Shown here one piece after another: positions 38,224-51,259 of a DNA stretch of 64,000 nt. Location: the NCBI GenBank assembly GCA_021292105.1, contig CM037874.1:56646539-56710538 (forward strand), given 5' to 3'. This DNA is from Anadara kagoshimensis (Eukaryota > Mollusca > Bivalvia > Arcoida > Arcidae). How positions within the stretch are numbered: position 1 is the first letter of the stretch; every line of letters starts with the position of its first letter. The position numbers and the translations under genes were made by a program. A model generated the notes under the pieces. It was not told the origin of the DNA and made no database searches. It saw nothing but the letters and a program-made list of their open reading frames with translations.

Positions 38224-39038
38224 CAGCGGCGTACCGTGACCTGATTATATGTGTACGCAAACTTGGAGCGCCGAATGCGCGACGACGCTAGGGGGTCCGG
38301 AAAATTTTGTAATCTATATTCTTCAAAACGGCTTTTCCTGCATTTTGAGACAGATATACAATACCTTCTCGTGTTAAATTTTTTATACAAATTGGAGCTG
38401 AATTACAAATTTTAAATATGCGGGTCCTACTGATCCTTGGGAGTGGGAGATTGAGTACTAGATTTAACCACACATGTTCTCTGCGTTTGTATCATAGATT
38501 TAAATGGATAAAAAAAAATTGGTTTGATAATTTGAAAGATTTTCAGATTTTAGCTCCGATTACAAATGATGATGCATAATTTTTTGAAATTTAAATTAGT
38601 ATTTTTTAAGATTTTGAGATTATTTTAATAATCGTAGCCCACGGTTTCCAAATGTATATTAGTACAAAGTTAACTTTCCTCTTCTTCTGAGCGTTAAATT
38701 TGTCAATAACTGTTTCTACCTCGACGTCCATCTCATGATTTATGTGCATTAATGCAAGAGACGAAAGGCGATCTTCTTTCATTGTGCCTCTCAAATAAGT
38801 CTTGAGACGTTTCAGCGCACTGAAACTTCTCTCGGCAGTGGCTGTTGTAGGGGGCATGGTGATAATGGCTCCATACAAACTAGCCGGAAAATTAGGAAAA
38901 CACACACACGCACACACACACACACACACACTCTCTCTTTTTTCTTTCTCTCTCGTAATTTTTTTATTTTAAAATAATTTTTGTGACCAATTTATGTGTA
39001 CGCACTTGCGTTTTTGCGTATAGGGCGGTACGCCACTG
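38224..39038 (-). mobile_element. hAT element remnant with TIRs
   Basis: Left end CAGCGGCGTACCG and right end, reversed, CAGTGGCGTACCG are hAT-type TIRs. Flanking five bases are tttat and cttat (4 of 5 match). Contains one hAT dimerisation segment (next entry). Probably an internally deleted copy. Confidence 0.75.
38606..38887 (-). pseudogene. hAT transposase C-terminal dimerisation domain fragment
   Basis: Minus strand reads ATAERSFSALKRLKTYLR, then MKEDRLSSLALMHIN and a Lys/Arg-rich end KFNAQKKRK. The AERxFSxLkrikt and RLssLalm blocks are hallmarks of the hAT C-terminal dimerisation region (ZMYM / TTF-type hAT transposases). It opens directly out of a TG microsatellite (38900-38930), so the upstream catalytic part is missing. 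Codes for no complete protein. Confidence 0.85.
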
Positions 39039-39044
39039 CTTATC

Positions 39045-40700
39045 ACCACAAAAATACGTATTGGAATTGAAATCACAAACACTATACCGTTATAGTGTAA
39101 CAAGTGATGAAATTTTGAGCAGTTCTTCAGCCACGTGACTTCGTGCACTTTGGCGCTAAAACTCGTCACTTGCACATCTTGGAATACAGTATAATAACAA
39201 TAATATTAATAAAATGGCACTAATAATTTCGGAAGAGTGAAAGCTTCATCATGACCGAACCCTTTGCTTTCCTGACAGCTGCGGTGTATAACAAAAGCAC
39301 CACTATTGTACATAAACCACTAAATCTAGTTTACAAAGTAATCTTAGTGACCACGTGGCTTTTTGGTGGTGTCGCTTTTTCACAAAGTAGACCGAGATAT
39401 ATTCGCCTATCCGATTTTTCCTTTTGACTCAACAAATGCAATTTAGGTGATGATGAAGAAAAGCGACCAAGTGAACCTGTGGTTTCAGAGATTTTGTTTA
39501 TTCTCAGATTTGACCTTAATTGAAAAATATGTTTAATTCTCTGTGTCCATCTTTCATTGTTAAAAACAATATACCGAAATAGATTCTATTATTTCTATTA
39601 TAGTAACTTGGAATTCGGACGGACATGTTCAGTGGTTTCAGAGTAGAAGATCCCTCGAGCCTAAAACTCTACCACCAAACCACCGAGGCGGTTCAAAAAC
39701 AACGTGTAGCATGAGCTAGCGTGCACTTGTACTTGAAATATTGATTTCCACAACTCCACTTAACTGTTACCTAATGAATATTTTCATTTTAGTTTTTTTG
39801 TTGTTTTTTTTTAAAGAGACATTTTCATCGTATTTCCTACTTTGTAATTTCCATTTAGAAAGACCCATAAAACTATAATGGAGAACTAATTTATGAGCGC
39901 GTACTTATAAAAATGGCATCTGACAGAGGGTTAATCGTCCCTGGGTGAATTTACACTTGATTTCATCCTTACGCGATGATCTAACATGGTCATTAATTAA
40001 AATATAAAAATGTAACAAAATTTTATTGTAATAACATGTTTAAAAGGGTTTTAGTAACGCATTATTTGAAACAGAAGAAATTATACTGACGTTCAGACTG
40101 TGTACGGAACGCATGCGCACAAAAAGAACGCCACTGTGACACAGTGAACAAAAACACAACAAAGAAGAAGTGTAATTTTCAACACTTTCACGCGTAATTA
40201 CAAACAGAAATCATACTGTATAAAGCGGTATTTACACTGTGACAAGACGTCAGAACCTGTGATCTCATGTCCCATTAACCCACACGATAACTGAAAAATG
40301 TATCACCTTTTTTAAAATCAACAAACAACTTTGGTCCGTATATAACATATATGCATTTTATTTTTATTTACCGAACTGTTTGACAGGAATGTGTATAATC
40401 GGATTTCGATTCACTATATTTCATTTGTCTTTAATTTTTTTCCAAATGATTTCTTTTCCTGTGGTACAAACAGATTAAAAAATCCAGCTTTTCTACCTGA
40501 ACGGTTGGTCAATAAGAAAGGCAAAGTATGGCAAGTTATCTTTGGAACGTGAAAACCTTTCATATTGGACCGAGGACAAGCTTCACAAAAAGACATCAAT
40601 GGGAACCTGAACACAGATTCAGTGTTGTGTTGTTATATTTACTATTGAGAGGAATGTCGGTTTTGGATTGCTCTCAGTAGAAGGTTTGACATTTCGTATT
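39045..40700. other. Intergenic, no gene seen
   Basis: 39115-39180 repeats text near 38125-38175 (cgtgactt, cgtcacttgcacatctt), so the hAT element lies between two copies of one short repeat. A SINE-like tRNA remnant (ctaccaccaaaccaccgagg) is at 39625-39700. Nothing else recognised. Confidence 0.5.
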
Positions 40701-40702
40701 AA

Positions 40703-40888
40703 TACAGCCCAACTTGCCTTAAAGGACACCTCTATATAAGGACCACCTGCTTATTAAGGCCAATAGAATTGAATTCCAATTGTTCTTTATTCATGTTATT
40801 TGAACCTCTATATAAAGGCCACCTGTCCATAAATCACTTTCATTGGTTCTCTTGTGTGGCCTTTATAGGCAAATTTTACTGCACTGTA
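40703..40888. mobile_element. MITE (TA-flanked, 'cctctatataaggaccacct')
   Basis: Starts tacagcccaacttgcctt and ends aggcaaattttactgca then ctgta, with internal inverted 'cctctatataaggaccacc' and 'cctctatataaaggccacc' modules. Imperfect TIRs. Class uncertain, Tc1/pogo-like by ends. Confidence 0.5.
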
Positions 40889-41763
40889 TACATTTTCGTT
40901 CGCGCTGGATACTACCTATTATCCTCAGTTTGAGAGCAGTTGGATTCACTTTGGCTGTGAATGCCATTGCAACGTATGAATGGCATTGGTCACATGACTC
41001 CGCGTATGGTTACATGGTGGCACATATATCATCATCATCAGAAGGGTGAACCATCAGAAGCAGCAGCAGTAATGCTCAACAGTAGCAACAACAGCAAACC
41101 AAAAGCGTGACCAATGATGACACAATAGATCTGTCAAATTATATACTTTTTAATTTTTAAAATGATTTTATTTATTTAATTATCATTTTTGTAAAGTTGA
41201 TAATCAAGATGGAAAAGAGATAACGAATTTACGCTTTCTAAATTATATGTTTGTCGTTCAGTTCAGTTGATATATAATTTCTGGATACACATCAACAAAC
41301 TATTTTTTATATAAAAATCACTTAAAAGGCGATTTCACTCATTTCTATATAATATACCAATATTAATCATTAGTCGGTTCAAATGATAGAAATAAGAACC
41401 AGAAAAGGCCTTGATGGCTTTCTGTAATGGGATAATGGCGATCGTTACATGAAATCGAGAATGGCGAATAGGGTCTCCCTGCTGTCTAAAACGAGAGGGA
41501 AACTCTTGGATTAATGGACAGTATCAGTCCCTGGAGAACACGGCTAATGGTCTAACGATACCATCAATATGGGACACGATTCCACATAAATGGCCAGCCA
41601 TTTTAACTTCAAACTAGAATTCTACGGTCTAATGTGAATGAAATCTCGCGGGAATCTTGTATATAAATGTTAAAACATTAGCTTAAAATGTTGGCAAAAC
41701 AATAATGAATTTGAAATCTATTTCGTTATGCAATGTTTCTGATGATTTGTAAAAATAAATTTT

Positions 41764-41930
41764 GTTTAGAGGTTGAATGACCTTACCGAAGTTAAGTATC
41801 CGTGTTTAGAGGTTGAATGACAGAACTTAAGTCAAGTGTCCGTGTTTAGAGGTTGAATGACCGTACTTAAGTCCAGTGTCCGTGTTTAGAGGTTGAATGA
41901 CCGCACTGAATCGAATCCCAGTGTCCGAGT
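41764..41930. repeat. 39-40-bp tandem repeat, 4 copies
   Basis: 'gtttagaggttgaatgac' recurs at 41764, 41803, 41843 and 41883. Confidence 0.9.
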
Positions 41931-42484
41931 AAAAATAATAAAAGATTGTAAAACGTTGGTTGGACGCTTGACTTGCCAAATAGTTGCACCATTTGACAGT
42001 TTAGAAATAATATCTGTTGTTTGTTCATATTTTTTCCAATACGTTGGAGTCTGCAACAAAAATCATTGTGTCTTAGAGAGTTCAAAGTCTTTGATGCATT
42101 TTACTCTTAATTTGATATCTGTGAAAATATTAATATAGACCACTTATTGTAAAATTCTTATTGTAAAATCACTAGGTCGCTTTTCTGTATCATCACTTGA
42201 CTTCCTCGATAAATGAAAGTATCTCGACTGGTTCGCAAAGTTCCATTACTCCACGCTACGCCATTCTAAGAACTACACGCATTGTTTGTAAACATGCTAT
42301 ATGTTCAATGGTATTTTCACTGCAAAATCAAACAAAATTTGATACACAAATATATTTAGATCGAATGTAGTTTTATATTTATATTTTGTTGTTTAACTTG
42401 TTTGTTTGTAAAGTTTATTGTTATTGTCATTTTATAATTTTTGAGTTTTCGAATATTTCATTCAGAAAATTCAAAAATTTATAA

Positions 42485-42545
42485 TATGACATTATTATTA
42501 CAATATTATTATTATTATTATTATTATTATCATTATTATTATATG
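42485..42545. repeat. TTA microsatellite
   Basis: Run of tta/att units with one ctt interruption. Confidence 0.85.
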
Positions 42546-42669
42546 TATTATTATAGTAGTTTGAAGGTCGTTTTAAAAATCCCGTGAAAGTACCTTCACT
42601 TGTTCGTAAAACCTACTACATTGCAGGATGTCCGTGCGAGTGTTAATAAACAAAAACCTGTTTAACTTT

Positions 42670-42785
42670 ACATGTACATATATGTCATGTGCTACTTTTG
42701 AATTTTTATGAAATAATATAATTCAAAAGTAGCACATGATAAACTTTTGAATTATATTATTTTGAAGGTGGAGTCTTCATCATGT
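42670..42785. mobile_element. Foldback micro-element 'gtgctacttttgaat'
   Basis: 'atgtgctacttttgaatttt' pairs with 'aattcaaaagtagcacat', followed by a third half-arm (cttttgaattatattatttt). Related ends occur at 54575-54645 and 57815-57885. Confidence 0.65.
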
Positions 42786-43655
42786 GTTGTTTGATCACTT
42801 TGTCATATTCAAAAAAATGTTAAATTGTCATATTCCATTTTTTAAATGCATTGTACATGTAAGATTATATTTTTTAAATGGTATATGGCAGCTTCAGTAA
42901 TGCTTTGACATATGCTGGACAACTTGTCGGGAGTACGGTCTCTAAAAACAGGATTCACTGTTTATTAAATTAGAAATTTTCACACAAATTGTGACGCAGC
43001 ATTTTGTTTCTAAAATCAATAAAAATAAATCGATATAATTTTCGACCAATCAGATGACAGAATTTATTTTACTGACTACCTCAGAGTAGTTTAGAGCATA
43101 GGAAATGATTTTAACATGTAAATTACAATTGGTTTACAATTACCATCTACCCATTAAGAATAAACCGTATTATCACATTTAAAACAGAGTCGGAGAGTGT
43201 TACAAACGCGTTAATAATTTCGCCACAAATTAGAACTTTATTGAAAATTACTGCTGACAATATTTCACCCGTTGTAGTGAAAATTTGCAAGTTTTCTTAG
43301 CCCGTCGGAGTGTCTCTTGGCGCAAGATTGGACAAATTAAACCGTCTATTTATCCGACAACGAGACAGATTTCTCACGTTACCGTACAGGAATATCGATA
43401 TAGCCACTTCGAAAACCAACCGTCTTTTTTTACTTTTTTCTTTCTAATTTTGCGGCGCTGAAAAATCTGTTTAAGTTATAGTTTATACAGGATAGGTAAA
43501 ATAGTTCAGAAACATGCAAATTCATTTTTCATTAAAAATTTTAACTACAATGTATATATTTACAGACCAAAACAATATTACTGGTACTTTAAAAGCAATT
43601 TACATGTATTCTATTTATTTTTTCTTAATTTTTAATTATAAAATATTCATTATTA
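42786..43655. other. Intergenic, no feature recognised
   Basis: AT-rich sequence with no recognisable gene, RNA or complete repeat. Confidence 0.5.
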
Positions 43656-43663
43656 CTTTCTAT

Positions 43664-43758
<95 letters not shown>

Positions 43759-43765
43759 ATATTTT

Positions 43766-43804
<39 letters not shown>

Positions 43805-43807
43805 TTT
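43656..43807. repeat. TTTA/TCTA compound microsatellite
   Basis: About 14 ttta, 10 tcta, then 11 ttta units. The poly-Leu/Ile/Tyr frame across it is an artefact. Confidence 0.95.
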
Positions 43808-44559
43808 CAGAAACTAACCAGAAAGCACAGTTTACACCTCGATAAGTTGTAGTTACATTTTCACTGCTGTTGTTCAACTACGTGTATAACATTTTCAAAA
43901 TACCTGTTTTTCTAAAAAGGAGGCTTTATTTATTGTTATTATCAGTTGACAATCACGTATAAAAAGATTAAAATTTAAAACCTTCAATTTATCAAAAAAT
44001 TGAATTTTTAAAACTAGGCTTCAACGAGGACACGGTCAATAAATTTATCCTGAAGACATAATTTTATCTTATTATTTAGCCTAAATTTAAGGCGAACCTG
44101 CTATTTAATTATTGCGCTTTTTTACAATACTCGTCAAATTTAAATTTTATTGGAGAAGTATCCGACTGCTAATAAGTTTATTATGTCATTATCGACAAAA
44201 CAAGACAAAAATTTAAAGCAATATTATGATTTCCTACAATAAAAAAAATGTGTATGTTATAATTTTAAAAACCTGCAATGTGCATTTTAGGCACGTGCTG
44301 GGTTTTTTGGAGAAAAGGGCGGCAATGAGACAAGGCGTTATCTTGCACATTAGGGCCACGTGGCCATACCGGGAATGTTTTAATAATTTAAACCTGGGAT
44401 ATGATGTACCCTAATGAATGAGTGCTTTTACCTTATCTATTCATTTAAAACAATTACATACATTATGCAGGTGTTCTGCTGAGTCGTAAAATAACAAACA
44501 ATGTTACGCAGGTAACAAGAATAACATGAACAGAATGGCGGGAAAATTAAAGAGTACAT

Positions 44560-44945
44560 GCAATAGGTTGGTTGGTTTAATGTTGCTTAACGTCGCATCA
44601 GCAATTTTTTAGCTATTCGCGACGAGAACTATTTCATTAATCTCAATGGATTATTCTATGAACAAGTACGTGTGTGCATGTGAAGTGCAAGTGTGTTGTA
44701 TGGTCTGTCTTGTATCATCGCGCACTTAGGGCGACTTTAAGGTGCTAGCTCACCGAGTCAGTACACCGCAGACAAACGAACCACTCCCCCAGTCACATTA
44801 TAATGACACCGAGTGAACCAGTAAAGGCCAACGGCACGAAAATTCACTTTCCCACATGTGGTCTGAGCGGGACTCGAACTCACAGCGGTGAGAGACCCTG
44901 GATTTGAAGACCGGCGTCTTATCCATTAGGACACCGCGGCCTCGG
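44560..44945 (-). mobile_element. SINE family 3 (Arg-like tRNA head)
   Basis: Minus strand begins GGCCGCGGTGTCCTAATGG then ATAAGACGCCGG (A box) and GAGTTCGAGTCCCGC (B box). The body ends at 'ggtttaatgttgcttaacgt' and 'cgtcgcatcagcaattt', a tail shared by widespread molluscan SINEs as I recall them. Confidence 0.7.
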
Positions 44946-45404
44946 TGCATGTAATACGGTTTTACGTCCTAGTCAAAATGACCCTAAACACGTACACGTC
45001 GACTACAGCTATTTTATGTAGTGATCAGGCGGAATAACTCTTGCAGGTAAATTTCATAAACCTCGTTACCTGACGTGGTCTCAGTAAGATCTAATGACCT
45101 AATGGAGGTGAAAATGAATTTTACGAGATGTTAGAAACAAAACAGAAAATAATTTTAAATATAAACATGAAGAGGAATATACCAGCTTAGTTAAAGAAAA
45201 AGTAGATGGTTATTCTGAAGTAGCAGGAATACTATTTATTAGAGAAAAAACAATGGATGTATAATTTTAATTTAAAAATAAATACACGAGTGTAATGTTG
45301 TACATGTAGCTGAAATAATAATTAGGTTTCTGTCACGAGATACAAAGAAGGTACAAGAACACATCATATACACGTGAATGGAATAAGAAACAAGAAATGA
45401 AGCT

Positions 45405-45535
45405 TTATGTCTCAGTCAACAATATTTTACTTTATTGAGACCTCGCCAGATATAGTGGCAGAAAGTTCTGCCTTTGCTATGCGCTCAGAGCAGTGTGCGG
45501 CGATGGACTCTTAAGTGTGACATACCTATTACCTA
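45405..45535 (-). mobile_element. SINE family 1, 3' body fragment
   Basis: 'gctttatgtctcagtcaaca' to 'atgcgctcagagcagtgtgc', matching the body of 21868-22165. Confidence 0.6.
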
Positions 45536-46286
45536 CCGTAAAATGCCAACCTCCAACAAAAATAAAGTAGGAAATCACTCAACCGTAACACTAGAGTTAC
45601 CTCCCTTGTCAAGGGGACCTCCCCCCTCCCCCCGTGTCACAATTTTGACGTAATGAAGTGAAAATATGAAATTCACACAGAATTATCTTTATCTATCACT
45701 AAATTATTGCGTATGTTTTATTAACAAGTAAAATGACCTTCACATAATTTTGGAATTTTTTATATTATTATTCAGACCATTTCAAATTAAGTCCTTCAGT
45801 TTATAATGTTCCCTTGGGTGGCCTTAGTGCTCTTCTTAAACGTGTATTTTTGGTTAGGTCATTTGCTCCCATTGGCCATTACAAATACAATCACTTTTTC
45901 AGAGCCAAAACAAAGTTTAAAAAGTCAATAACAAAGTAATATCGCAATAACAAAACATATATGTTACATAATATAAGACTACACCAGTGAAACCCGATAC
46001 TGGGTAGAATTCTAATGGGTCTAATATGGCTATGGTACGATAGACACGATCTATCTTCTTGCATACATTCTTTTGATGTTTTAATGCCTTTATGACTAGA
46101 TAATGTGCATCTACAGACCACGGATTGATTGCAATAATTAAATGTTATTACACTAATAAAACTTTTTGTCATAAAATGAATAAAAGAAAGGTTTACATAC
46201 ACATAACTAACTATGCTTGTTATGTGCTTTAGTTTTTTATTTACTTTATCTGTTCTATGTATTAAGAATAAAAGGGGAAATGCAAC

Positions 46287-46368
46287 GGCCAAACCGGGAC
46301 TCGAACCTGGGACCTTCCAAATACTAGTCGGTGCCTTATGACTGCTACAAAACAACCTATGGAACACG
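46287..46368 (-). mobile_element. tRNA-like SINE head
   Basis: Minus strand holds a B-box GGTTCGAGTCCCGG and a degenerate A box. No proper cloverleaf; not called as a tRNA gene. Confidence 0.5.
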
Positions 46369-47240
46369 GTTCGCTATATTCACAAGGAGTTGGAAAAGGC
46401 ACTTGCTTGATTTTCATAGAATGCTAAACTATAATCATGTGACAATAGCAAAACAAACCAAACTAAAACCTAAGAAACAAATGAAAATGAGAAAAAAGAC
46501 AATTTAACACATATTTTGGCAACCCCGCCAGTATGTGAAAAAATATCGCCGTGAAGCAGTTCACATCATGCGATAAAGCAGGTAATTAAATTATGGGTTC
46601 TGCAGAGGGGTTATGGGACCATTGCAAAATGGTACCCATTGCTAAAGCTTTGTAGGCTATATTTAACATTACATGTACATTAATGCAAAAATATTGATTG
46701 TATGGTGTTTTAGATAAAGGTTTTGAAAATAACTTTCAAAAATGCTAGATTGAGCACTAATACTCTTGTACGTAAATAAATTCTACCGTTATATATGTAT
46801 TTTACATTTCAGGGCCGTAACTACTACAGAGGCAGACGAGGCAGTTTTCAAATTCTGGGTAATTAAATCCAAAATATCCAAATAAATTACTGTTAAAAAC
46901 CTATGAGTTTGTTAATTTGTAAATTAGAATATACAGCATAAAGAATAGGTTAAATAGTTTTTGCTGCATCCGACTGTCTGTCTTTCTGCTTTACAGACGT
47001 ATTCAATATGAACCATAAAAGATTACCATTTCCGGTTTCCTTGGGGATTGTTAATCCAGTGAGTCACTAAATATATAAGGTCCAACGACGTAATCAAAAT
47101 GTTGTACATTTTTTGAAGCAAATTTTGCATTTAAATTGAAGGAAATGGCAGGATTTCGTGTTCAAAATATCAACGCTTTTGGCGCGTCCGGCTTGCCTCG
47201 CCCACAAATTAATCCTAGTTACGGCCCTGCATTAGCAGTA

Positions 47241-48160
47241 CAGTACAGACCTGTCGAAAGTTTAACACAGTGCCGTATCGGCAGCTTATCTCGGCATCTC
47301 GTAAGCTATATGTTGACGGCTGCAATCTATCTCTCAGTGGCAGCTTTTGGGTTACTAGCTATCCATATCTCAACAACTCGACAACCGATATTTTACTTCT
47401 TTTTGTTACTTCAGTGTCTGTACTGTACTTCAGTGTTAAACTTTTGACAGGTCTGTACTGTACTTCAGTGTTAAACTTTTGACAGGTCTATACTGTACTT
47501 CAGTGTTAAACTTTTGACAGGTCTGTACTGTACTTCAGTGTTAAACTTTTGACAGGTCTGTACTGTACTTCAGTGTTAAACTTTTGACAGGTCTGTACTG
47601 TACTTTCAGTGTTAAACTTTTGACAGGTCTGTACTGTACTTCAGTGTTAAACTTTTGACAGGTCTGTACTGTACTTCAGTGTTAAACTTTTGACAGGTCT
47701 GTACTGTACTTCAGTGTTAAACTTTTGACAGGTCTGTACTGTACTTCAATGTTAAACTTTTGACAGGTCTGTACTGTACTTCAGTGTTAAACTTTTGACA
47801 GGTCTGTACTGTACTTCAATGTTAAACTTTTGACAGGTCTGTACTGTACTTCAGTGTTAAACTTTTGACAGGTCTGTACTGTACTTCAGTGTTAAACTTT
47901 TGACAGGTCTGTACTGTACTTCAGTGTTAAACTTTTGACAGGTCTGTACTGTACTTCAGTGTTAAACTTTTGACAGATCTGTACTGTACTTCAGTGTTAA
48001 ACTTTTGACAGGTCTGTACTGTACTTCAGTGTTAAACTTTTGACAGGTCTGTACTGTACTTCAGTGTTAAACTTCTGACAGGTCTGTATTGTACTTCAGT
48101 GTTAAACTTTTGACAGGTCTGTACTTTACTTCAGTGTTAAACTTCTGACAGGTCTGTATC
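47241..48160. mobile_element. CAGTACAG element with amplified right end (36-bp array)
   Basis: Left end CAGTACAGACCTGTCGAAAG preceded by TA. Unique interior to about 47400 includes ctatccatatctcaacaact, shared with the other copies. From 47405 the right TIR region (aacttttgacaggtctgt then actgtacttcagtgtt) is repeated about 20 times at 36 bp. Right border degenerate (ggtctgtatcagtg). Confidence 0.85.
47405..48160. repeat. 36-bp minisatellite, about 20 copies
   Basis: Unit contains gacaggtctgtactgtac plus ttcagtgttaaactttt. Copies differ by one or two bases, for example a 37-bp unit near 47600 with an extra t. Its core is the TIR of the host element. Confidence 0.95.
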
Positions 48161-48530
48161 AGTGTACGTGGCTTGCTGGGTATATCGCACTAATGACCCG
48201 CTGCCTCAGCGTCTGATAAAAACTGCTTTATTTTGATTTTTAGAATTAATTTAAGAAATTACCAAATTGTTTCAACACATGTTATAAATAGCAGATCTAC
48301 ATAATTATAGCATTTATGAAATCTGAGGTAATCAAAAACAAACATACTTATCCATGATCATTTCAAGGCCACGTCGGTATTTCTTCACTGAATAAGTGGT
48401 CGAACTATAGCTATATGTCGACAACAGCTGCCATCTATCTCTAGGTCCTTTTCGTTACTTCAGTGTTTGACAGGTCTGTACTGAACGGGGCTTGCTGGGT
48501 ATATCGCACTAATGACCCGCTGCCTCAGCG
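48161..48530. repeat. Duplicated flank 'gcttgctgggtatatcgcac'
   Basis: A 45-bp block (gcttgctgggtatatcgcac then taatgacccgctgcctcagc) occurs at 48171 and again at 48487, each time just after a ggtctgta end. Segmental duplication including the element's right border. Confidence 0.7.
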
Positions 48531-48539
48531 TTCCTTTTG

Positions 48540-49315
48540 AACAACTAGTCCTAGACGATTACTAGCTCGAACGAACATAACCTTTTAAATCTAGATATTT
48601 TATTTGATCTCAAAATTTAATTTGATTAATTTATACCGCTTTAGGATTATTCAATGTTTAACGTGTATTTACCGTTTTATGTAATTAAATTCACAATGTA
48701 ACGTTTGAGTACAAATAGTATAATTCTCTAATATGATATTACATCAAAAAATAAAAGCTTAACCGAACGCGAGATTAAAAGGGGTAGGGCTATCTATTTA
48801 ATATAACTGGCTATAAATTACGGACAATTACCGGTGTATGGTCTAAACATATGGTCAACCCGCATCCACCTTAAATACTGTATCCTATCTCTTAAGTAAC
48901 ATTACACCCCCGATTTGTACCCATGATAAAACGCAAATCGCCAAGATGTAACTCAAGGGTACAGTAGCTATTAATAAAACTATATTATCGAATTTTTCTT
49001 TTCAGAATACAAAAAACTAAAATACCGCCGCCACAGGTATTCAAATTTCATAATTTACACTTTTAATAGAGAAGTTATTTTTTATTTGATTACTAATGCA
49101 GATGTTTAAAAAGAATTGAACGAGAGATCGGAACAATGATTCATGATCATGCTTGATTTTTTCCCGGTTATCTTTTTAAATATCTTTTTATTAATTTATT
49201 CAGGAATAATTAATTGAGTTTTAATGAAGTCTGAATCAATTTAACTTTAGAGTACAGATTGAATAATCTGGTCACGGTACATATTCGTACATAAAGGGAT
49301 TATGAAATAACATTA
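48540..49315. other. Intergenic, no feature recognised
   Basis: AT-rich, no gene or classified repeat seen. Confidence 0.5.
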
Positions 49316-49319
49316 GGAG

Positions 49320-49545
49320 TGGATTGGAGTAATGGTACTTTACATCATGTCAAGATTCACTCAAACGATCACAGCAATTCTGGGATGGTGGAGGAAATCG
49401 GAGTATCCAAAAACACCTACTCCGGTGAGCGGACTGACAAACGTTTTTACACTTCTAAGATCTGCCCAGGTGGTATTTGAAGCTTGTCGTTGTGGCTCTG
49501 TGATCCGTAAGCAAACACTTTAGACCATTACACCACCGAGGTCCA
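49320..49545 (-). mobile_element. SINE family 2
   Basis: Body 'ggattggagtaatggtactt' and 'gggatggtggaggaaatcgg'; minus-strand tRNA-like head with ggacctcggtggtgtaatgg at the right end (49520-49545). Confidence 0.65.
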
Positions 49546-51250
49546 ATATGTTAAATTATTTATCTATTAAATGTAATTGTCCATGTACTTGACAATCACT
49601 ATGACAACCAAGAATACAACATACATGTACGAACAAAAAAGTAAAACAGAAGAAGTTACTGAAAAACATGCATTTGACAACCAACAAAACATGTACTTGG
49701 CAAACAACAACACAAAAAACTGATTATAATAGAAACAAGGAAACAAAACCAGAAAACCCAAACGCTTTAGACCACTTGGCAACAGAGTCAACGAGAGGCG
49801 ATAACATGCTACGTAAGCGTGCGCTTTACTATGACTACAACGTTAACGCCGCACCCCTCCCAGAATTTGACCACAAGAACAATAGATCTATAGACCAAAT
49901 CTAAGCATCACAGCTGTGATAAGATAGAAGACCGTATCCGATATGAGGGTCTAAAATACAAGCTAACCGCGACAAATTGAAAATAAATCAACATAAAGAA
50001 CGGTTACGGAAATATCCCGGTTTTTATATTAAACCGATTTAGATTTACGATGTGGTAAAATTCGGCATAAATGAATTCAGAAGCATAAAAACTCGCAATA
50101 TATTAGCTTCAGGAAAACGGAGATTATGCGACTTGGGATTAAAAAATCGCCGGAACTGGAATTATTTACCATTTTGTTTACGAGCAGCCATCATAATTAA
50201 TACATACAACTAGTTTTCTATCTTTTTAAACAAAAGAGCGAGTCATTATTTACTTGACCCTGGAGATTCCGTCGATAATTGGTTTTATCTCTAAATGTAA
50301 ATGTTGACACCATCGGTAATGGGGTTTTCGGTGTTTCATGTACTAAGCCATTTCTTCAGTTACCATGTAATTATGCCAAATCGACCTCTGACATCAATGA
50401 AATAAGTCATTTACTGGTAATTTAAGCTGATCATCTTTGTAGAATAGAATTTTACACGCAGTACTTAAAGATGAACAACTTTTCATAGAATATTCTAAAC
50501 AAGATAAAAGGCTTATTTTATTTGTTTTAAAGAGGCGATAATTTTCCTTGTCATCTGGGAAGCAAAAATAGACACCGTATACATGTAGGGATTGATGGTT
50601 TAGTGCTTGGTAAAAATAAAGGCTTTTTAACTTTTAAAATGTTCGTATATTTGGTCCACTGATAGAAAAATTTATGCGTTCTTGCATTGACTATCACCAC
50701 ACCACTGGGTATTAACTTCAGTGTACGTCCAAAGTATAGGGGATTAAATTAGTTGTCCCATTATGTGTTTGTTCTTTCTTTACTTGTCGTTTTTTTTTTT
50801 TTTTTTGGCTGTTTCGTATTTATGGACCAGCACTGGGTTTTGATAGACCTAGGCATGCAATATCCCCGAGTCGCCAGTTTATTTGTAAGCCGTTTGTTTC
50901 GTTGTATAAGCTCTACGTTTGCGTATTAATTGTGAAACAAATACATTTGTATACCATTTGCAAGCATATTGCCGCATAGAAAAGGAAAGTTGGAAATAGA
51001 AAAGTCAACGTCATCACTTTTGTGATAAAAATGAAATGAACAATTTCGTGAGTGACATAATATAAGATATAAGTCTACATATGAACCAGACTTGAAAAAT
51101 TAGTCGTATCTTTTATTTCAATGATTTGGCGATAGTTTTCTCTGAAGAATTTAAAAAGATTCTACAAAAAGTCTGCTTCTTATGAATAAAGAAACAAATC
51201 AGCAAGCAATGGTGCACAGTTTGTGTCATTGATATACCGATTGTTTGTTA
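49546..51250. other. Intergenic, no gene seen
   Basis: Includes a poly(T) run near 50790-50805. No coding or RNA signal recognised. Confidence 0.5.
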
Positions 51251-51259
51251 GAAATTACA

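Noticed and set aside
40414-40614. 66-codon minus frame with Cys and Lys residues.
   Set aside because: No homology, splice context or neighbouring exons recognised; likely chance.
43514-43852. 112-codon Leu/Ile/Tyr-rich frame.
   Set aside because: Translation of a TTTA/TCTA microsatellite.
44860-44945. Possible tRNA-Arg-like gene.
   Set aside because: It continues into a SINE body with a shared tail at 44560-44650, so it is the SINE head.
45891-46367. 158-codon minus frame.
   Set aside because: Starts in a SINE tRNA-like head and runs into AT-rich sequence; no family resemblance.
47136-47482. 103- and 70-codon plus frames.
   Set aside because: They lie across the CAGTACAG element and enter the 36-bp array; no independent support.
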